Below are positions 35,399-47,540 of a stretch of DNA of 64,000 nt, one piece after another (positions within the stretch are counted from its first letter, which is position 1; each line of letters starts with the position of its first letter). The stretch covers positions 1,697,207 through 1,761,206 of the forward strand of contig NW_002060956.1 in the NCBI RefSeq assembly GCF_000150275.1. Direction: 5' to 3'. A program made the position numbers and the translations under genes. The notes under the pieces were generated by a model, which was not told the DNA's origin, did not search any database, and worked only from the letters and a program-made list of their open reading frames with translations. The stretch comes from Trichoplax adhaerens. Lineage: Eukaryota > Placozoa > Uniplacotomia > Trichoplacea > Trichoplacidae.

Positions 35399-38300
35399 CT
35401 ATGATCTACGCAATTTATTGAAAATATAGGTATTAGTTCCTATGTTGAAGACTAATTAAAGTCAGATGTAAAGCTCCTAGAGTATGGCAACTTTACCTTA
35501 TGGTTATTAATTATCCACAGATTTTGATTAATCTAAAATTAATAAGTGGGCATAAGATGCACTATTTGAGTGTTATTTGTGTTGGCATTCTAAAACAGCT
35601 TATTGATTTATTTTCAAATTCAAGAATAAATCTCAGCTAAGATAATTACTGTCCATTATAGAATTCCATTAGAAAGCACATTGGACACAATCTCTTAACC
35701 AGTGTAAAGAAATACGTGAATATGCAAGTAGTTTAGAAAAATATAAGAAAACTTTATTAATAACATAAATCTTGCTCCTTTTAGTCTTGCAATAGCAATA
35801 GTGTAAAGTATGGAATATTGTGTTCTAGCCAAAAAAAGATTCTGCATTCTAAGACTTGAACCATCTCGGGTATGGTCTGCATATTGACATAACAATAATC
35901 AAAATATTTATCTTGATGCTGTAGGTCTACGATCATTATTCTTAAGTCCTTCTTTCTAGTCTCTCTAAGCACCTTGTATCAATTAAATTGTTTATTAGAT
36001 TTACTTTATGAGTAGGACCCCTGTAAAAAAATTAGCCTCTGCTAGTTTTAACCAATAGCCTGCAAATTCTTTCCAATATCGTCTAGCCATTTATTAGACT
36101 TTAATTGACCCATTATACAAACAAAAAACAACTGTTACTAAGTAGAAAATTACGCCGAACCTCTTTATCACCATATCGATTGCTATTGCTGCTGTTAATT
36201 TAGAAATTAAGGCACTCGGTTCTAATTATTTGATACACCGAAAGAAATTGCTTAATACTATGCACGGATTTGTAATTGAAATATATATATTTCGTATTTA
36301 CGAAATGTAATAAATTTTCTGGGGTACACTGATACAGTATTTATTATTCGACAAATTACAGTTAGATTTAAAAGATCTATTGGAATTATGATATTAGGTA
36401 AGTTCACAAAACATTTACCTCAGGAATAGCGACAACACCTTTTGATTAGAAATTATCTCAATATGACTGTAGATAATAGTTAATCATTTACGGTAGATAT
36501 GCAGCTATAGATTTAGTTTTATTTTATCATAAATGGTATTTATCATCAATATTGCTTTACCAGTTGAAACTTTCATTAACAAAAGGTCTGCAGAAAATGT
36601 GCTGTTGAAGATTGTTTGTTTGAAATTGACAGAGTTATTGACATCATTATAGATATTTAATAATCGGCTACCTAATACCACTTCATTTTCGAAGTTAGAT
36701 TAATTTTGGGCAAACAGCCATGACTGAGCGTCTAAGCTAAGATAAGTGATATCATTTCCTAAAGATTTCCTTTATACCCCTTTTAAGTAATAAATAACCT
36801 TCATAAGTACGGCAAGATTCCAAAAACTGATCATTGCTTTATTTGGGTCAATGTTATTGCATATCAAGAAACAACAATGCGGTAATATTGGAGGAGTATG
36901 ATAGTTATAAGGAATTAGCATCAAATTGTAAATACCGGTAAGGAAATATTGTAAAGCAGATTCCTTGTATATTTTACAAAATTTATTATAAATTATGGTC
37001 AGCTAAATATTGTCAACAGTTTGAAATCGAAAAAAAACTAAAGTAATAAAAAAGTATTTAATGATTATGAAAATAACGAATTAAGCCTGCAATAATTAAT
37101 GTATAAACATAATATGTAAAGTGAATTCCTGACATATTTTAGAAAATTTCTTATATATATATATGTTGCGATTTGAATGCATCGCTATCATTTCAAAACT
37201 GATAATTTTCAACAGAAATCCTAATAAAGCCTAAAATAGGAATTTTTAGTTTCTAGTTTGATTTACTGTAACTTTATTGGGAAAATCACCGTGCAAGAAA
37301 TTTTAATGAAAGGTATACCAGTGTAAGGTAGGACAGTCATAAAAATAAAAGTAGGAGATATGATTAAAGTTTGACAGAAAATTTGAAGTAGAAAACATTG
37401 TAGTTGCGGATAGACAGTAATTTATTATGATGATTGATTACAGTACTGCATAATAACATCCGGGTATGGTTATCCGAAATCTCGGGTAATTCTACTCGCG
37501 AAATAATAAAGTGAGAAACCATCCAAAAAGCTTTGTGCTTACTAAGACTCGAAATAAGCCTTTTCACCTTCTGACTTATTGGATTGAGTTTAGATTGGGT
37601 TTACTAAAGAATTGATCTCAGTTTTTACTTTATCATTTCCATAAAAATTTATCGCCTTCAGATAAAACCAATATTTATTCTAAGTCTGGATTGATTTTCA
37701 TTCAAAAAGGTAGAAGCTTTAGATACTGCCAGTACTTCGTTTTAAAATTGAAGTAATGACGCAGCATAAATGCTTAGGACATGAAAAGCTGTTATCGCTG
37801 ATATGATTTGCAATATCAATTTTACACTAAGCTCTTAGATTCGTGTGTCACAGAGATTTCCGGCTGTTCTATGCGGTTTAGCTGGAAGCTAATCATTGAC
37901 TTAACCTTACAATATGAGTTATGCTGATATCAGTTTGTTATGGTATTGCGAACTTATTTGACTTGATCTATAAACTCGTAAGTTGGTTAATCTAGAGATT
38001 TACTAATCTATACATGCAATGAGTAAAACTCACGTAATATGATGGTAACAAATTATCATCTTGTTTTGCTCGGCATTGTTAGGATAGTTACGAATTTTAT
38101 CATTGTTTGTTGGGTATTGCGAGATCATTTGACGTAGACATCATATTCGCATCGTATAATCCAACGTGATATTAAAAGAGATAATGTAGTCGTATGCAAG
38201 GGCTAGAAACTAAATTAGTACGCCAGTTTATATCCTAATATCATTTCATAACGAGCAAATTCCTCTGAAGATCCTGCTATTATCTTGTTATACTGCACTG

Positions 38301-40111
38301 CTCTTGATGCTGTTCTAATTATGATATTTATCTACGCTAAAAATGGTACGAGAGAGAATAATTATTGCTAAAACAATAATAGAAAATATTCTTTTCTAAG
38401 AGTCGCTGCTGTGATGAATTTGTTAGTATATCCCTTCCTTGATAATTTTTAGTTATTTATAATGGTGATGGTTACCAATACTTTATGTCGTTTTTACTCA
38501 ATGGGATTGGATTTTTGATCATGAAAGTGGATAGCTGTCGTTACAGTGATTGTGAATTGAATACATACCTTTTTATGTTGAATGGTATCGGCTAATTTTT
38601 TTTTAATTTATGCTATTAACTCTGCTATATTAGAGATTTATAAGTTGTATATTAGTTGTTTATGAAGCTTAGGATTTCTATTTACCGTAATAATTGATGA
38701 AGCAGTGACTGTAATGATCTTAACTACTGATATACTCAAAAAATTTTAAATATTTACAATTTTAGCGGCTTTCAGCACTTTACATTGATTGGATGCAGTA
38801 AGTAACTACATTCCAATGGGTAAGAGTAATTTTAGTTATTAATGATAATTATTATTTGTATATCTTTTGTTTATTACGTTTAATGGTTTTACTTATCCAC
38901 CTCAATGCTAGTAATAGAAAATAATTCATTATTTATTTGTCATATATAAGACAGGAATTTCACCAAGATCATAAATTATATTTATTAACTTTTATCGATA
39001 GTGATCAATCATTGTAATCGAACTTTTACATCACGTTTAAAAATTACTCAATTGACTGCATATACACCCTCTCTTTGAGATGACAGTTTTGAAAGATGCT
39101 AAAAAATATTGAAGCCTACCTGGTTAATGTGAAAGGATACAGAAAGTGACAATTATTTTGAAGGTGCTAAAACTGAAAAAGCATACCTATTCATTGGGAG
39201 CGGATATAGACCAAGTAACGTAGCTAAAAGTTACTGGAATTATCGTATTGAATAGTGAAAGAGATAGTGTCAAGTAAATTTTAACTACGATTGCTTCAAG
39301 TACCAAAATCCATAAAATTGACCGTAGAACTTGAAATGATACTAACACGTTTATACATATGTATAATCTTAACCATAAAATTACCTGCCTGGTATTGACG
39401 AAACAGTTTTCGAAATACTGTAGTTATGATAAAATTATAAGTTGTTTGTAACATAATTGTCGGTAACTCCCCAGTAGAAGATTAAAATATAGCTAGAATG
39501 ATGTTACTTTATCCGTGAATGCATAAGACATCGAATGTATCTGCTGTTGTCTCTAACAACAGACAAATGGCTCTTTTGCCGATTACAATTCCTAATTCAT
39601 ACCGTTAGAAGCAGATCGAGTATTACTGACATCTTTTTGGGCATTTCTTTTGCGTACTTGGATTGAATCGTTACAATATTATCGGTAAAGACATATTTCA
39701 TAGCAAAATAGGCAAATGGTTTGGCCTATTTATGACATAACAGTATTTTTACTTTTGGGGTTGCAAGCTATTTTCTTTTAATACTTTGTTTTAAATGGCG
39801 TCCATTTAGAATTTTAATTTTTAATAAGTGTCTTCCACAAATTACTACCCTAGTCTGCCTAAAGATCTAGTAAGAATGTAAAAACTGCTACCATAACGCC
39901 TAAGAACTACCCTTCTAAAAGGCTCACAACTAGTAGACACACCGTACTATAATCTATAAAGCAGCTTTATACTATAACACTGAAACACTGTCGGTAACAA
40001 TGCTTTCTTAAGACAACAGCTCAATTCGCTACCAAGACAATTTCAAGCAACATTTAATCATTAGTCCTCTTCGTTTCTCTAATCTATCCGCCTTTTGTGG
40101 ATAACAATTAA
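35399..40111. other. gene-poor AT-rich region
   Basis: No gene I can defend. Short minus-strand frames at 35972-35781 (ends ...FFWLEHNIPYFTLLLLQD) and 37567-37364 (starts with a GTG codon, ...RLISSLSKHKAFW) have less AT-biased codons than average but match no family known to me. From about 39850 to 40100 the base composition is slightly higher in G+C, without a clear reason. Confidence 0.45.
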
Positions 40112-40696
40112 ACTTCTGTTACAGTGATATACACTGAAATATCGAGATTATAGTAGAAACATCTATGTTAGGATAATTTTGCTGACTTACCCTTATATGA
40201 AGAGTTTCTAATTTAGATATGTGAAATTTAAATATAGCACTAGCTTTTATGGTAATATATACAGCCTACTGAAATCAGTAGTTTAATTAGGGAATCGAGA
40301 ATAATCTTACAATTCAAATCACTGTGATTGTAATTTACTTATGGTAGATTATAGATTATCGTAGAAATGTTCCGTGATAAGACATATTGTAATCTAACAA
40401 TTTTGTAATAGTCGTTCGATGTCTATGTTTGTAAATACTGTTGTCTTCATTAGGTAGTAGTAAATAAAATTAGCTTCTGATTTATTATTAGGTTTCAACG
40501 TTAATATTGCTAACAAGGATGTCTTTGCTATTGTAAAGGAGTATATAAATGCCATAGATCGTGTAATAGAGTTAATTCTTAGTAGAGCAAAAGTGTTCTT
40601 GATAGTACGGATATCGTTCCTTGATACGTGGTTCAAGGAACTGACTTATTGATCATAAATTACAATCTTGTTGCAAAGCTGTTTTGTGACAAGTTC
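40112..40696 (+). mobile_element. solo LTR, family 1, copy 2
   Basis: The element runs 40117-40691 (575 bp), from TGTTACAGTG to TTTTGTGACA. It is flanked by ACTTC (40112-40116) and AGTTC (40692-40696), a 5-bp target duplication with one mismatch. It aligns to copy 1 along its length but lacks about 55 bp after the TATA region (the TTTAACGTAAAATAC block), and its AATAAA has become AATAGA. TATATAAA is at 40542-40549. It appears older than copies 1 and 3. Confidence 0.88.
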
Positions 40697-42952
40697 CTAT
40701 TTATGATTGTTTACGTATCATGTAGCCTCTCTCTGGGCTCTGATATAAACTCCAAGTTCCTATCAACGCTACCGCTCTTGAATTTTTAGCTCAATTTGAC
40801 GGAATCAATTCTAAATCGTGCACTATCGAGGAAAGCCGTAGAGTACAGTAATACTGTATTTCTCGTCAATTGAGTTCATTCACACACCATTATTTAAACT
40901 GAAGAGACAATCCTCGTTTTGCTAGCGTCGTCTCTTAGGTCATCAAATTCGAATAGTACCATATGACTACAGGTTCATTTTCTATCTTTCATTTGATGAC
41001 TAAGCGTACTTCTACAGCACATTCGAGAGCTAAATTTGATTTAAAAGCATAATATTTATATAATAAACCATAAAAAATAACCCGACTTAACAGAATTAGT
41101 TAATAAGAAATAAGATACTTCGGCATTACACTCAATTACTACTAGTAATAGCCCACAACTGGATTTTCTAATTTATTTGCCATAAAGAAATATATGCGTT
41201 TATTTTAGCAAGGCTATACGACGATTAAAATTCGATTATAAATGGTTATAAACATAATTCTGGGCATTATAGTAAATGGAGCGTGATATGTAATAATATG
41301 GCACTTCGTTGCCTAAATTTATAGAGTTTAAACAACATAATTCAAGCGAGTGCTTATAGATAGATCCACACTACTTTTCTTCTTATAGTATTTGTCTAAT
41401 TTCATCAATAAAATCGCTGTGATAATATTCCATATTTATAATGGTTCTCTCACAGTATATTAATAAATGAAATATCGCTTTCGCGACGGGTGAATAGTAT
41501 TGTAAAAATATATTACAAAATTGAAGGAATCTCTAGCTTGATTTTATGTAGCTAACAATAAGAGGCGTTTTACATTCCAATCAAGATTATTATTAATTAA
41601 AAAGGTGCATTATAGAGTATCTGGATTGGCAAGTGGATGCTTTCTGTTAGTGCTGTAATGAACTAAAATACCTCTATTAATAAATACCAACGAATTTCAA
41701 ATCTTACGTTAAAAATTTTCCGTACAGATCTTCATTACAATTAGTGAAGAATACAAGAGCATTTATATAATCCAGTTGGGGATGGCAATTGATTAGTTAG
41801 ATTGTAATTTTTGCATTGGCTTAACGACTCCGTCTATATTAGTTCATATAACATTATCTCAAAATGCTAATAAGTATGAAAAATTGCGATAAAAATATAT
41901 TGACTTCCAGATTGGCTTTATATAGTAAACAATGAGAGAAAAAGCAACAAATAAGATGCGTAAGTGTTATTGAGGAATATAATTTATTATGAATGACACA
42001 TAGAGCGCAAATTGATGTAAATTTGCACTTGATAGGGTTACTATATTGAAATCGTAATAATTCAACCATTTATAAGGAATACTAATGATACACTTGGATG
42101 TTTGATTTTAATTGATGTTTTGACTGGCAATAAGTAGTTACAATAGGTTTCGATAGAAAATTGATAAACTATTGCTGACTTAATTTCTTTTATATCATAT
42201 TTCTAAGAAAAAATTTATTTCATGAAAAAAAAACCCATTTTCATAAATTATAGAAGGGATTTTGGCTACATTGTTTTATCCTAATAAAATTTAGTTCAAT
42301 ATGAGCTTACTATAGCTATTAATGGACTAGTTCTACCATTGATATACGGATTTGGATATCTTCAATAATTTAATTTATTAGCCGTGCAATTTATTCCAAA
42401 GGCTTATTTAAATTTGGTGCGCCAATGATCCTGACGAAAGAAAAAAATTGGAATTTTACCTTATAGGCAATACCTTGACTTGATATACTGTAAAACTTTA
42501 AATATACTTGTATGTATACTAATTTGGATGAATGTGACTTTGTATATCATGCCAACTTGTACTCAAATAAATCTAACTTTCTAAATTTTATTAATTAGAA
42601 TCAATAAAAGGTTATTTTTGGATCATTAAAACATTCGGATAAAGTATAATAAACTTTTAAGGTAAAGATAATCTTAACATTTTTCTTGATTTGTCTATAT
42701 GACGGATTCTAAGATGAGTTCGAAATTTTTATATATGGATGCCAAAGTCCATTTCCCTCTTAGTATTACTTACAGCCATCTTAAATAGGAAGATGAGATA
42801 AAACGTTGAAATTGCACTCTTGTACATTTATACCGTATATATATCGGTGTAGTTAGCGTTGCTATTTATTCTATCGATCACTTTTATCCCAGATAGTGGA
42901 TTTTTTTTCAATAGAAGAAACTGTTCAGACCAAGGAAATTGATCTCTGAAAA
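40697..42952. other. intergenic region upstream of GPCR 2
   Basis: Slightly less AT-rich up to about 41020, with an 11-bp inverted repeat pair (AGGTCATCAAAT near 40936 and ATTTGATGACT near 40992). Otherwise ordinary AT-rich spacer. A minus-strand 71-codon frame (42069-41854) has no recognised domain. The GPCR 2 promoter should lie near the right end; no clear TATA box was assigned. Confidence 0.45.
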
Positions 42953-44014
42953 ATGAACGCGACAGAGAGAATTCAAGTTTTACAACAATTCGATTCATTA
43001 CGAGCAGTTTCTTGGATCATAGGAATTTTAGCCTTGATTGCAAATATATCGGTAATTATTTGGATGGTATGTTACATGTACAATCCTTTGCGATGGTTTA
43101 GCCAGAGAAACCCGAGAAATATCACCAATAATCCTTATTTGTTGATCATTTTCAATCTAGCTGTAGCTGATCTGCTAGGTGCTTTGTATTTGATCATTTT
43201 AGCAATCAGTGATGCGACTTTTAAAATTAATGGCGACTTTCAGACACCAAATGGGACGTATATAAATAACTGGATTGTCAGCCCAACATGCTTCTTGGAA
43301 AGAATATTATCTCAAGTCTCGTTATTAATGTCGATATTTATCACATTTTTCATTACTGTAAGTCGCTTTATCCAAGTTGTTTGTCCTTACAGTGGGTTAG
43401 AGGTAACGATCAAAAAGTCTCGAATCGCTCTCCTATCCTTATGGATAATCAGCTTTACAATTGCAATCGTCGGAGCAGTGGAAAGTTCTCATGTTTCGTT
43501 AAGGAAACAAGATCATTTAAGCATTCTTGGATTTTTATGCCAGTTGGAATCTTTAGAAACACCAGTTATTATTGGTATTGTCTACTCGGAATTACTACTT
43601 GGAATTATTGGCTATGTTGGCACCATCATACTTTACTTAATAATTGCTTGCAAGTTAAAGAAAACGCGTAGTAGCATTAATAGTATCAATAGAAGCAAAG
43701 CGGAAAGTAAAATTCACCTCATTATCGCCTGGATAGTGGTAAGCAATGTTATTACATGGGTGCCAATAACTTTATTGACTATCTTGGAGGGTTTGATCGA
43801 AACATTCAGCTCTGATCAACATGAAATCACGCCATTACTGGTCTTACTATTGTATTTGAATACCGCTGTCAATCCTATCGTGTATCTTGTTGTTGGTACT
43901 CATACCATACTGAAAAGGCATAAAAAAGTCGATACAGTTGTCCAAAATTTATCATGTAAGAGTTCTGAACGTAAGAATAATCACGATCTACTTGTAGTCG
44001 AATTTTCTAACTAA
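42953..44014 (+). CDS. class A (rhodopsin-like) GPCR, intronless, copy 2
   Basis: Single-exon receptor of 353 residues, ligand unknown. Landmarks: TM1 Asn31 (IANIS); TM2 LAVADLLGALYL with Asp73; Cys113 (PTCFLERIL) and Cys196 (FLCQLE) for the TM3-ECL2 disulphide; SRF (137-139) where class A receptors have DRY, so the acidic residue of the ionic lock is lost; TM4 Trp164; TM6 ITWVP with Trp269 and Pro271; TM7 canonical NPIVY (307-311). N-glycosylation sequons lie in the N-tail (NAT at 2-4) and in ECL1 (NGT, about 100). The short N-tail lacks leucine-rich repeats. ISPTC/VSPTC...ER.L.Q and ILG.LCQLE motifs are shared with the receptor at 57167, so these two are closest relatives here. Confidence 0.93.
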   Translation: MNATERIQVLQQFDSLRAVSWIIGILALIANISVIIWMVCYMYNPLRWFSQRNPRNITNNPYLLIIFNLAVADLLGALYLIILAISDATFKINGDFQTPNGTYINNWIVSPTCFLERILSQVSLLMSIFITFFITVSRFIQVVCPYSGLEVTIKKSRIALLSLWIISFTIAIVGAVESSHVSLRKQDHLSILGFLCQLESLETPVIIGIVYSELLLGIIGYVGTIILYLIIACKLKKTRSSINSINRSKAESKIHLIIAWIVVSNVITWVPITLLTILEGLIETFSSDQHEITPLLVLLLYLNTAVNPIVYLVVGTHTILKRHKKVDTVVQNLSCKSSERKNNHDLLVVEFSN

Positions 44015-45375
44015 TAATTTTTAGGTTACTGTCTTTCTTAGCTACGTCTCATCGAGTCAATATTTCCATGCCAGTTTCTAATATAGTTTTTAATTACTTA
44101 ATTATAACATGATTTCAATCACTTAATTGAATTATTGAACGGATGGCAATACTCAGCTCGATTAGTAAAATTTATTTCCTATAATATCTTCGCGATTGCT
44201 GCTTATTTCTTGGTCGTCTAGTCCTTTTGATCGATATAGGATAATCATCATTTTTAAGAAAAATTCATGATGTCTTTAACTGTTCCATTTATAGTAACAA
44301 AGCCAATATTAATATCATATTATTCTGTTACAGTTAATAACTTTGCTGCAACTGTTAATTGATTGATTGATCAAATTTAACATTTGCTAAATGATTTATC
44401 TCAATACTGATTGTAAGCATTCACTAACTGACGTTTATCCTATTCTGGCTGTTTTAGTTTCAATTGTTTTGATATCTATCTATTACAGTAAATTCTTTTA
44501 TGAACTTGTTTAATTCATTAGAAGTATGCTTAATTTAGAGAAAAAATCGCCGTCAAAATCAATACAGATTAAATTTTGTTAATAGATGAATGGATAAAAT
44601 TCTGTATTTCGTCAATAAGGTTTACCATTTTGTTACATACCGTATCTTTTCATTCGAATTTTAAATTTTAGTTGCTAAGAACTCAACAATATCATGATTC
44701 TAGTTACATTGGAAAACTATCATAAATGGTTATGATTGCTATCATTACGCACTGATTTGCTATTATTAGGTGATGATTCGCTATCAAGAAATTTCAAAAA
44801 TAAATGATTCTAGTAATTAAATAATTTACGGGATTAATTTATGAATGTATCAATCTTGATTCTTAGTTTGTCGTATTGAATCAATCTACGGATATCAGTC
44901 TAATACTACCATAGGTGTAATAGAGGCTAAATTTTGAATCAATCATCGCAAAATTATTTACAATAGCTGAATGGGTGTATAGACTATCGCTTGTTATTAA
45001 TCCAGGAATCTATAAATAGGTCATTATGCTCAATAATTAAGATAAGAGTTTTGTTCAGCTTGCAATATCCGATTTAAGCTTTGAACTACTACATATTGGC
45101 ACCGAACCAGTCAGTATACTAAGGCAAATTTAAAATAGTTTGCGTTTCGGTACTTGTAAGCTGATTTTACGTTGTAAGATGGATTTTAAGTTATACTAGT
45201 ACGAACTCACGTCGCTTTGCTGACGTTTTACGATAATGTACCTATTTGTTCATAATTAACAGATAGTATTACCATTCGACATTATATATATCCCGGTAAT
45301 AGCCAGGCACTACTATATTCACAGCTATGCTTGTAGAATAATACTTTTCAATAATGTATTCTCGGATGAAATACT
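44015..45375. other. spacer downstream of GPCR 2
   Basis: Probable 3' untranslated region then AT-rich spacer. No gene, repeat or RNA recognised. Confidence 0.5.
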
Positions 45376-45684
45376 ATGAAATGCTATATTAAGATTATAT
45401 TAATGGTCCAAAGCACACTAATGTACGGTGATGGACATACCAAGTTAAGATTAGCAGGTACTGTAAAATATCGACAGTGCGGTACAATGTCCTTCGTACT
45501 GTGGTCAGTTCTATCCAATCATTATAATGTGTCTAAGGATCGCTTGCGTATGCAAGCAAAGCTTGCTCTGTCGATAACAACCGTTATAAGAAAATGTAAC
45601 AATCAAAATGGCTGTGTAGAAAACTCTATAAAGATTCTATGTTTATTCAATTTTCATCTGAGTATTACATCAAATCAAAATTGA
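45376..45684 (+). CDS. unassigned 102-codon open frame
   Basis: Starts with ATG and encodes 102 residues (MKCYIKIILMVQSTLMYGDG..., ending ...NFHLSITSNQN). It contains five cysteines, including an RKCNNQNGCVENS stretch that loosely recalls cysteine motifs of secreted lectin-type domains, and a weakly hydrophobic N-terminus. Codons are less AT-biased than the flanks. A GTACTG inside could also be a splice donor. No family was recognised with confidence; it may be a small real gene, one exon of a gene, or chance. Confidence 0.3.
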   Translation: MKCYIKIILMVQSTLMYGDGHTKLRLAGTVKYRQCGTMSFVLWSVLSNHYNVSKDRLRMQAKLALSITTVIRKCNNQNGCVENSIKILCLFNFHLSITSNQN

Positions 45685-45933
45685 AAGGCCCAGTGGCCAC
45701 CTTTAGCGATGTAACGAATACTATTTTAAAAATCAGTACTCTGCAGAAATTACTACCTTAGAGCCATTCGTTTTACATGAAGAAATCTTTAGGTTAAAAG
45801 TACTGTAAGAATCTTATACTGACCTATTGAAATGAACCCATAATCAAAGTCATCTAACAGTAGTATAAATACCCCCGCGCTGCTCGTTTAAAAGGATGAG
45901 TGGGTTTTGACGAGATTGAGGCATCTGATGCAT
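45685..45933. other. spacer before the perfect hairpin
   Basis: No feature recognised except TCTGATGCA just before the hairpin (45922 onward), which partly matches TCTGACATGCA just after it. Confidence 0.4.
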
Positions 45934-46004
45934 ATATTGGCAATCACTTACTGCTATTGAATTTAGCCGGTCTAAATTCAATAGCAGTAAGTGATTGCCA
46001 ATAT
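45934..46004. repeat. perfect 33-bp inverted repeat (hairpin) with 5-nt loop
   Basis: Left arm 45934-45966 (begins ATATTGGCAATCACTTACTG), spacer CCGGT (45967-45971), right arm 45972-46004 (ends GTAAGTGATTGCCAATAT). The arms are exact reverse complements over all 33 bases. The flanks share TCTGA and ATGCA words in direct orientation. Possible readings: a small foldback transposon, a hairpin RNA precursor, or a foldback artefact of library construction. The loop is too short for a typical animal pre-miRNA. Confidence 0.95.
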
Positions 46005-47260
46005 CTGACATGCAGTATGTAGAGTAATTTTAAGGCAAGCGAAATTCAACGTACGCGTAGATAGTGACCTTTTACTAATAACTGCTTATTAGTATCTATC
46101 ATCATTATTGGCAATATTTCTCACGATGATTTCAGTATATAAAATGAGTCCAATACTATTTATTGTAGATTGATATATCTAATAAATATAATTGTGACAC
46201 TCCAGTGCCTGTTAAAATTTCGTACTATGATGCACATATAATTTTGTCTTTTTTCCTCTTTGATTTGGTATCCTTTTATCTTTCTAGTATTCCGTTACTG
46301 TCAATGTGAAATGCAAATTTATTGCCGGATATCAATAAATTAATTTACCTAATAACTTATTGTTTGATTATATTAACAGCTTGTTAATGCATTTAAGTAG
46401 TTTCTTACTCGCATGTAACTGCTAGAGTTGCACTTAGATGTAATGTAGCGATTTAATATCAAATTTAATTTTACAGTATGACGAAAACTACCAGCAATAT
46501 CTTCTTTATTAGCAGGATCTAACATTGAATACATTTATGGAGAAAAAAAGTTGGTGCTCACAATTGGTGATAATGTGCTCCAGTCAGCAGTGATGGAAGA
46601 TTCCATCGATTCGTAGTATCTAAGTGAAGTAAACGATATTAGTAACTTGTTAAACAGAAAAGCGTAGGATGATATGGAATAGTAATTTTGGCGTATGGAA
46701 TGAAATCATTTTATGAAAGCATTAACAGCTCACCTTAAGTAAAAATTGGTCCTTACAGGAAAAGCTGCTTTTCATTAGCGCTTTACCAGGTGTAAGCTAG
46801 ATGAATAATAAATAATTAACGAGAATTTTATTAAATAATCTACAATACTGCGCAATATAGTTCAAATTAAAGTAATTTTTTCCGCTAATGTTACTAACCA
46901 GTGGGATTTGGTTTATTATCAAATGGCATATTATATTTGGTATTATTATCAAATGGTGTAAGGATGTGATTGTAAGGATTAACATATCTCGAATATGTAC
47001 ATTACCTATGGAAGAGCTGCTGTACAATGCGTAAAGTAAACATCTTGAGTAAATACTGGCACTCGAAACTTTCGTTGAGCATTCATTGTAATAAAAACTC
47101 ATCAGAGAATAAGATAAATCCATTATATTATAGAAAGCAATAGCAGAAAGTATCCATAAATAGATTAGTCTCGGAATATGAGAAGTGTTCAATCCACACT
47201 TATATGTTAAACTAGGAGGTTTAGGGAGTTGGAGCAGCGATTAGACGAAGGCTTCTTAAA
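46005..47260. other. AT-rich intergenic sequence
   Basis: Holds a 131-codon minus-strand frame (47192-46797). Its first codon is TTG and its first ATG is 22 codons in. It is rich in Ile, Leu, Ser and Tyr and matches no known family, so it is probably a chance frame. No other feature recognised. Confidence 0.4.
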
Positions 47261-47540
47261 GAATGTTTCAGCCATTTTAGCCTAAGATAGAAGGATTCTT
47301 GATTGATAAGACTTAAATTTACATTTCCTTGAAGCTATAAGCTTATCGTGGTAGTCCCAAATATGTGGACTTCACATTCCAATAAAAACGTTTAATACAT
47401 TCTTACAGAATTAGCAAAGAATATTTCTATCATTTTAGCGTAAGATAGAAAGATCTTTGATTTGGAAGCCTGAAATTCATATTTTCTTGCTGTTATAATT
47501 TTGTCGTGGTAGTCCATATTCCAGTATAAAAGTTTAATAA
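47261..47540. repeat. imperfect ~150-bp tandem repeat
   Basis: Unit 1 (47261-47399) and unit 2 (47420-47540) share GAATRTTTC, CATTTTAGC, TAAGATAGAA, GTCGTGGTAGTCC-like and TTTAATA blocks in the same order and direction. Unit 2 is shorter because it lacks about 20 bp around the ATGTGGACTTC part. Non-coding. Confidence 0.75.

Noticed and set aside
40716-41020. Slightly GC-richer stretch with short frames after LTR copy 2 as a pseudogene
   Set aside because: The frames are under 30 codons without homology. The only structure is an 11-bp inverted repeat.
45934-46004. Perfect hairpin as a CRISPR repeat or a rho-independent terminator
   Set aside because: It occurs once, with no spacer array, and the context is eukaryotic. 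The arms are far longer than a bacterial terminator and lack a T tract.
46797-47192. 131-codon minus-strand frame as a gene
   Set aside because: It starts with TTG, has low-complexity hydrophobic composition typical of AT-rich random frames, and shows no known motif.
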